From: Chondrus crispus
Taxonomy: Eukaryota; Rhodophyta; Florideophyceae; Gigartinales; Gigartinaceae
Length of the DNA: 64,000 bases
Assembly (NCBI RefSeq): GCF_000350225.1
Contig: NW_005179117.1
Coordinates: 1-64,000 of the forward strand
Reading direction: 5' to 3'
Below the pieces are notes generated by a model that worked only from the letters and a program-made list of their open reading frames with translations, did no database searches and was not told where the DNA came from. Both the position numbers and the translations under genes were made by a program. Position 1 is the stretch's first letter. Every line of letters begins with the position of its first letter. Below, in pieces: positions 62,494-64,000 of the stretch.

Positions 62494-64000
62494 CTAACTA
62501 TGAGGACTCTTTGACATTCTCGCTGACTGCAGAGTCTCCCACCGTTGTAGATGACCTACCATATTTGCTTTGCGATTCATCCGAATCATGATCACGAAAA
62601 AATCGGGTAGAAAAACAGTAGCAAAGACGATCGGCCATAGCAAGTGGTAGGTTGGGCTTGAAAAAAGCTTGGCAAGGACCCCTTCTAGTGCATATTCATG
62701 AGCCAGGCTAGTAAATACTGGGATAAGAGCCCACAATAAACCAAACGAAACACCACAACCAATAAGTACTGCCGCGGTCCATAAGTGACTGCTCAACAAA
62801 AACTTTGATAGCGCAATAGGAACTGCCATGGTTGATACTGCCAATCCAACCAGGCGAAATCCTGCATCATGTCCATTCGAAAACACGATGGGTTCTACTC
62901 GTCCAAAGTAGAAGTATGTCATGAAGAAGACGACAGTTGCATGCCAAATACTGTAGGCAATAGTAAACTCTAGCACAGTTCTCATGCTGAAAAGACGATG
63001 GTTGCGATTTGAAGAGTAAACCGACGGAAATCGCATCACGGTGTCTTCTTCCAAATCTCGTTCAAAAATACCAAACAAGAATGGCGGAGCAAGTGTTAAC
63101 ATACTGTTCCAGGCTGTGACAATCCATTGGTTGTGAAATGTTGTGCCAGATGCAAAACAGAAAAACTGAAACATAATCTGCGTAGTAGTGAAGAAAATGT
63201 TTTTGTAAAACGAAAGGTTGATAATCCCCGCAGTTCTGATGTAAGAAAATCGCCCGTGCACCGCAAGAAGTCGCCGTAAGTGCTGAAATTCTCCCATCGA
63301 GTAGTCCGCGGCCCGAGCCGCTTGAGATCCTTCCTTGCCTTTTATGCCAACTCCAATATGTGCCTCTTGGATCATTGAAACATCGTTGCCACCATCACCA
63401 ATCGCAAGCGTGCTTGAGTGGTCATACGTGCGGACAAGCTTGACAACCTTTGCCTTTTGGATCGGAGTCACCCTTGCACAAATCACTGTTTTGCAAAGGT
63501 CTGCAACCTCCAAGAACAGTTCCTCAAGCTCCTGACCTTCAATAAAGCCAAGAGTTTCACCGTCAATAACCATTCCCATTTCAAATTCTACACCATGATC
63601 AATGGATCGCAGGGTCAAGGCCGCAATTAAATTGCCGCTGGCAAGGCTTGAACGACGGCGATGGTGAGCACGAGGGTTGGACTGGGCGTTGTCTCTACTG
63701 CCATTCTGTGAGCGACGTAAAAAGGCGTTGGGTATAGCATTGCTTGAAGAGTTATCCTTGCATTCCCGCAGAAGCTGTGAGAGCCTTTCATGCAGTTCGG
63801 CTGAAGATTCGCATTGCAAGTGAATGATCGCCATTTTGCTGTCTATCAACTTAGATGAATATCCAATATTCTCAGCGGTTTCCCTCTTATCTCCCGTCAA
63901 AACCCAGAATCTCATTCCTGCCTCTCGAAGAAACTGGACAGTATCGGCCACGTTTTCTTGCAACTTGTCCTCGACGGCACTCACCCCGACGAAGTCCAAA
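62494..64000 (-). CDS. P4-type ATPase (phospholipid flippase), C-terminal part, cut by window end
   Basis: The frame runs off the right edge with no start inside the window; 501 residues are visible. Hallmarks of the P domain are VEDKLQENV, FWVLTGDKRETAENIG and the hinge GDGGNDVSMIQEA, followed by IGVGIKGKEGSQAARAADY and NLSFYKNIFF, which are typical of P4 flippases. About six membrane segments (M5-M10) follow. The cytosolic end is about 40 residues. These ATPases move phosphatidylserine, phosphatidylethanolamine or other lipids to the cytosolic leaflet of the plasma membrane and trans-Golgi, usually with a CDC50 partner. The phosphorylated DKTGT lies outside the window. Confidence 0.96.
   Translation of the reverse strand, partial: LDFVGVSAVEDKLQENVADTVQFLREAGMRFWVLTGDKRETAENIGYSSKLIDSKMAIIHLQCESSAELHERLSQLLRECKDNSSSNAIPNAFLRRSQNGSRDNAQSNPRAHHRRRSSLASGNLIAALTLRSIDHGVEFEMGMVIDGETLGFIEGQELEELFLEVADLCKTVICARVTPIQKAKVVKLVRTYDHSSTLAIGDGGNDVSMIQEAHIGVGIKGKEGSQAARAADYSMGEFQHLRRLLAVHGRFSYIRTAGIINLSFYKNIFFTTTQIMFQFFCFASGTTFHNQWIVTAWNSMLTLAPPFLFGIFERDLEEDTVMRFPSVYSSNRNHRLFSMRTVLEFTIAYSIWHATVVFFMTYFYFGRVEPIVFSNGHDAGFRLVGLAVSTMAVPIALSKFLLSSHLWTAAVLIGCGVSFGLLWALIPVFTSLAHEYALEGVLAKLFSSPTYHLLWPIVFATVFLPDFFVIMIRMNRKANMVGHLQRWETLQSARMSKSPHS

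Noticed and set aside
1-64000. tRNA, rRNA genes and CRISPR arrays
   Set aside because: I saw no cloverleaf with a proper T-arm, no rRNA-like stretch and no spaced repeat array. A covariance-model scan would be needed to exclude a tRNA.

Overview
The window is eukaryotic nuclear DNA. Most genes are single long reading frames, and the few introns I can support are short (53, 85 and 139 bp, all GT..AG). The gene set mixes general eukaryotic genes (PPIL4-type cyclophilin, TSG101/Vps23, P4-ATPase, 4-hydroxyphenylpyruvate dioxygenase) with genes that point to a photosynthetic cell: a CLD1/pheophytinase-like hydrolase with a transit-peptide-like N-terminus and a plant-type L-galactose dehydrogenase. 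Low intron number, long transposon-bearing gaps and this gene set fit a red alga best. That is inference; no species marker such as rRNA is present.

Layout. 1.4-8.8 kb: a giant Ser/Thr/Pro/Glu-rich membrane protein with thirteen 63-residue repeats, one transmembrane segment and a C-terminal von Willebrand A-like domain. 9.5-12.7 kb: an extended SDR and a neutral-sphingomyelinase-like phosphodiesterase, both on the minus strand. 15.0-21.3 kb: a putative Rrn6/TAF1C-like factor, divergent from a PPIL4-type cyclophilin-RRM protein, which converges on a UDP-xylose synthase. 22.3-31.5 kb: a transposon block with a foldback element, a DIRS-order tyrosine-recombinase retroelement with split direct repeats, and a MULE DNA transposon whose product seems to start with a J-like domain. 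32.1-38.3 kb: a zinc-finger protein, HPPD and a divergent pirin, all minus. 38.3-53.2 kb: gene-poor, with a Tigger-like element, an L-galactose dehydrogenase with one intron, two hypothetical genes, a 49-bp inverted-repeat MITE and a dense set of short GTAC-based palindromes. 53.2-64.0 kb: a coiled-coil protein, TSG101 (one intron), the CLD1-like hydrolase, a claudin/PMP22-like four-span protein, a bZIP protein and the C-terminal half of a P4-ATPase cut by the window end.

The genes do not form operons. Shared themes are membrane and lipid biology (phosphodiesterase, P4-ATPase, TSG101, four-span protein), sugar and antioxidant metabolism (UDP-xylose synthase, L-galactose dehydrogenase, HPPD toward tocopherol and plastoquinone) and chlorophyll turnover.

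The best candidates for something undescribed are the J-domain/MULE transposase fusion with its GGTGA-rich flanks, the giant repeat protein with an apparently cytosolic vWA domain, the split-repeat DIRS-group element, and the recurring GTACTGTAC/TACTGTACAGTA words in gene-free DNA.
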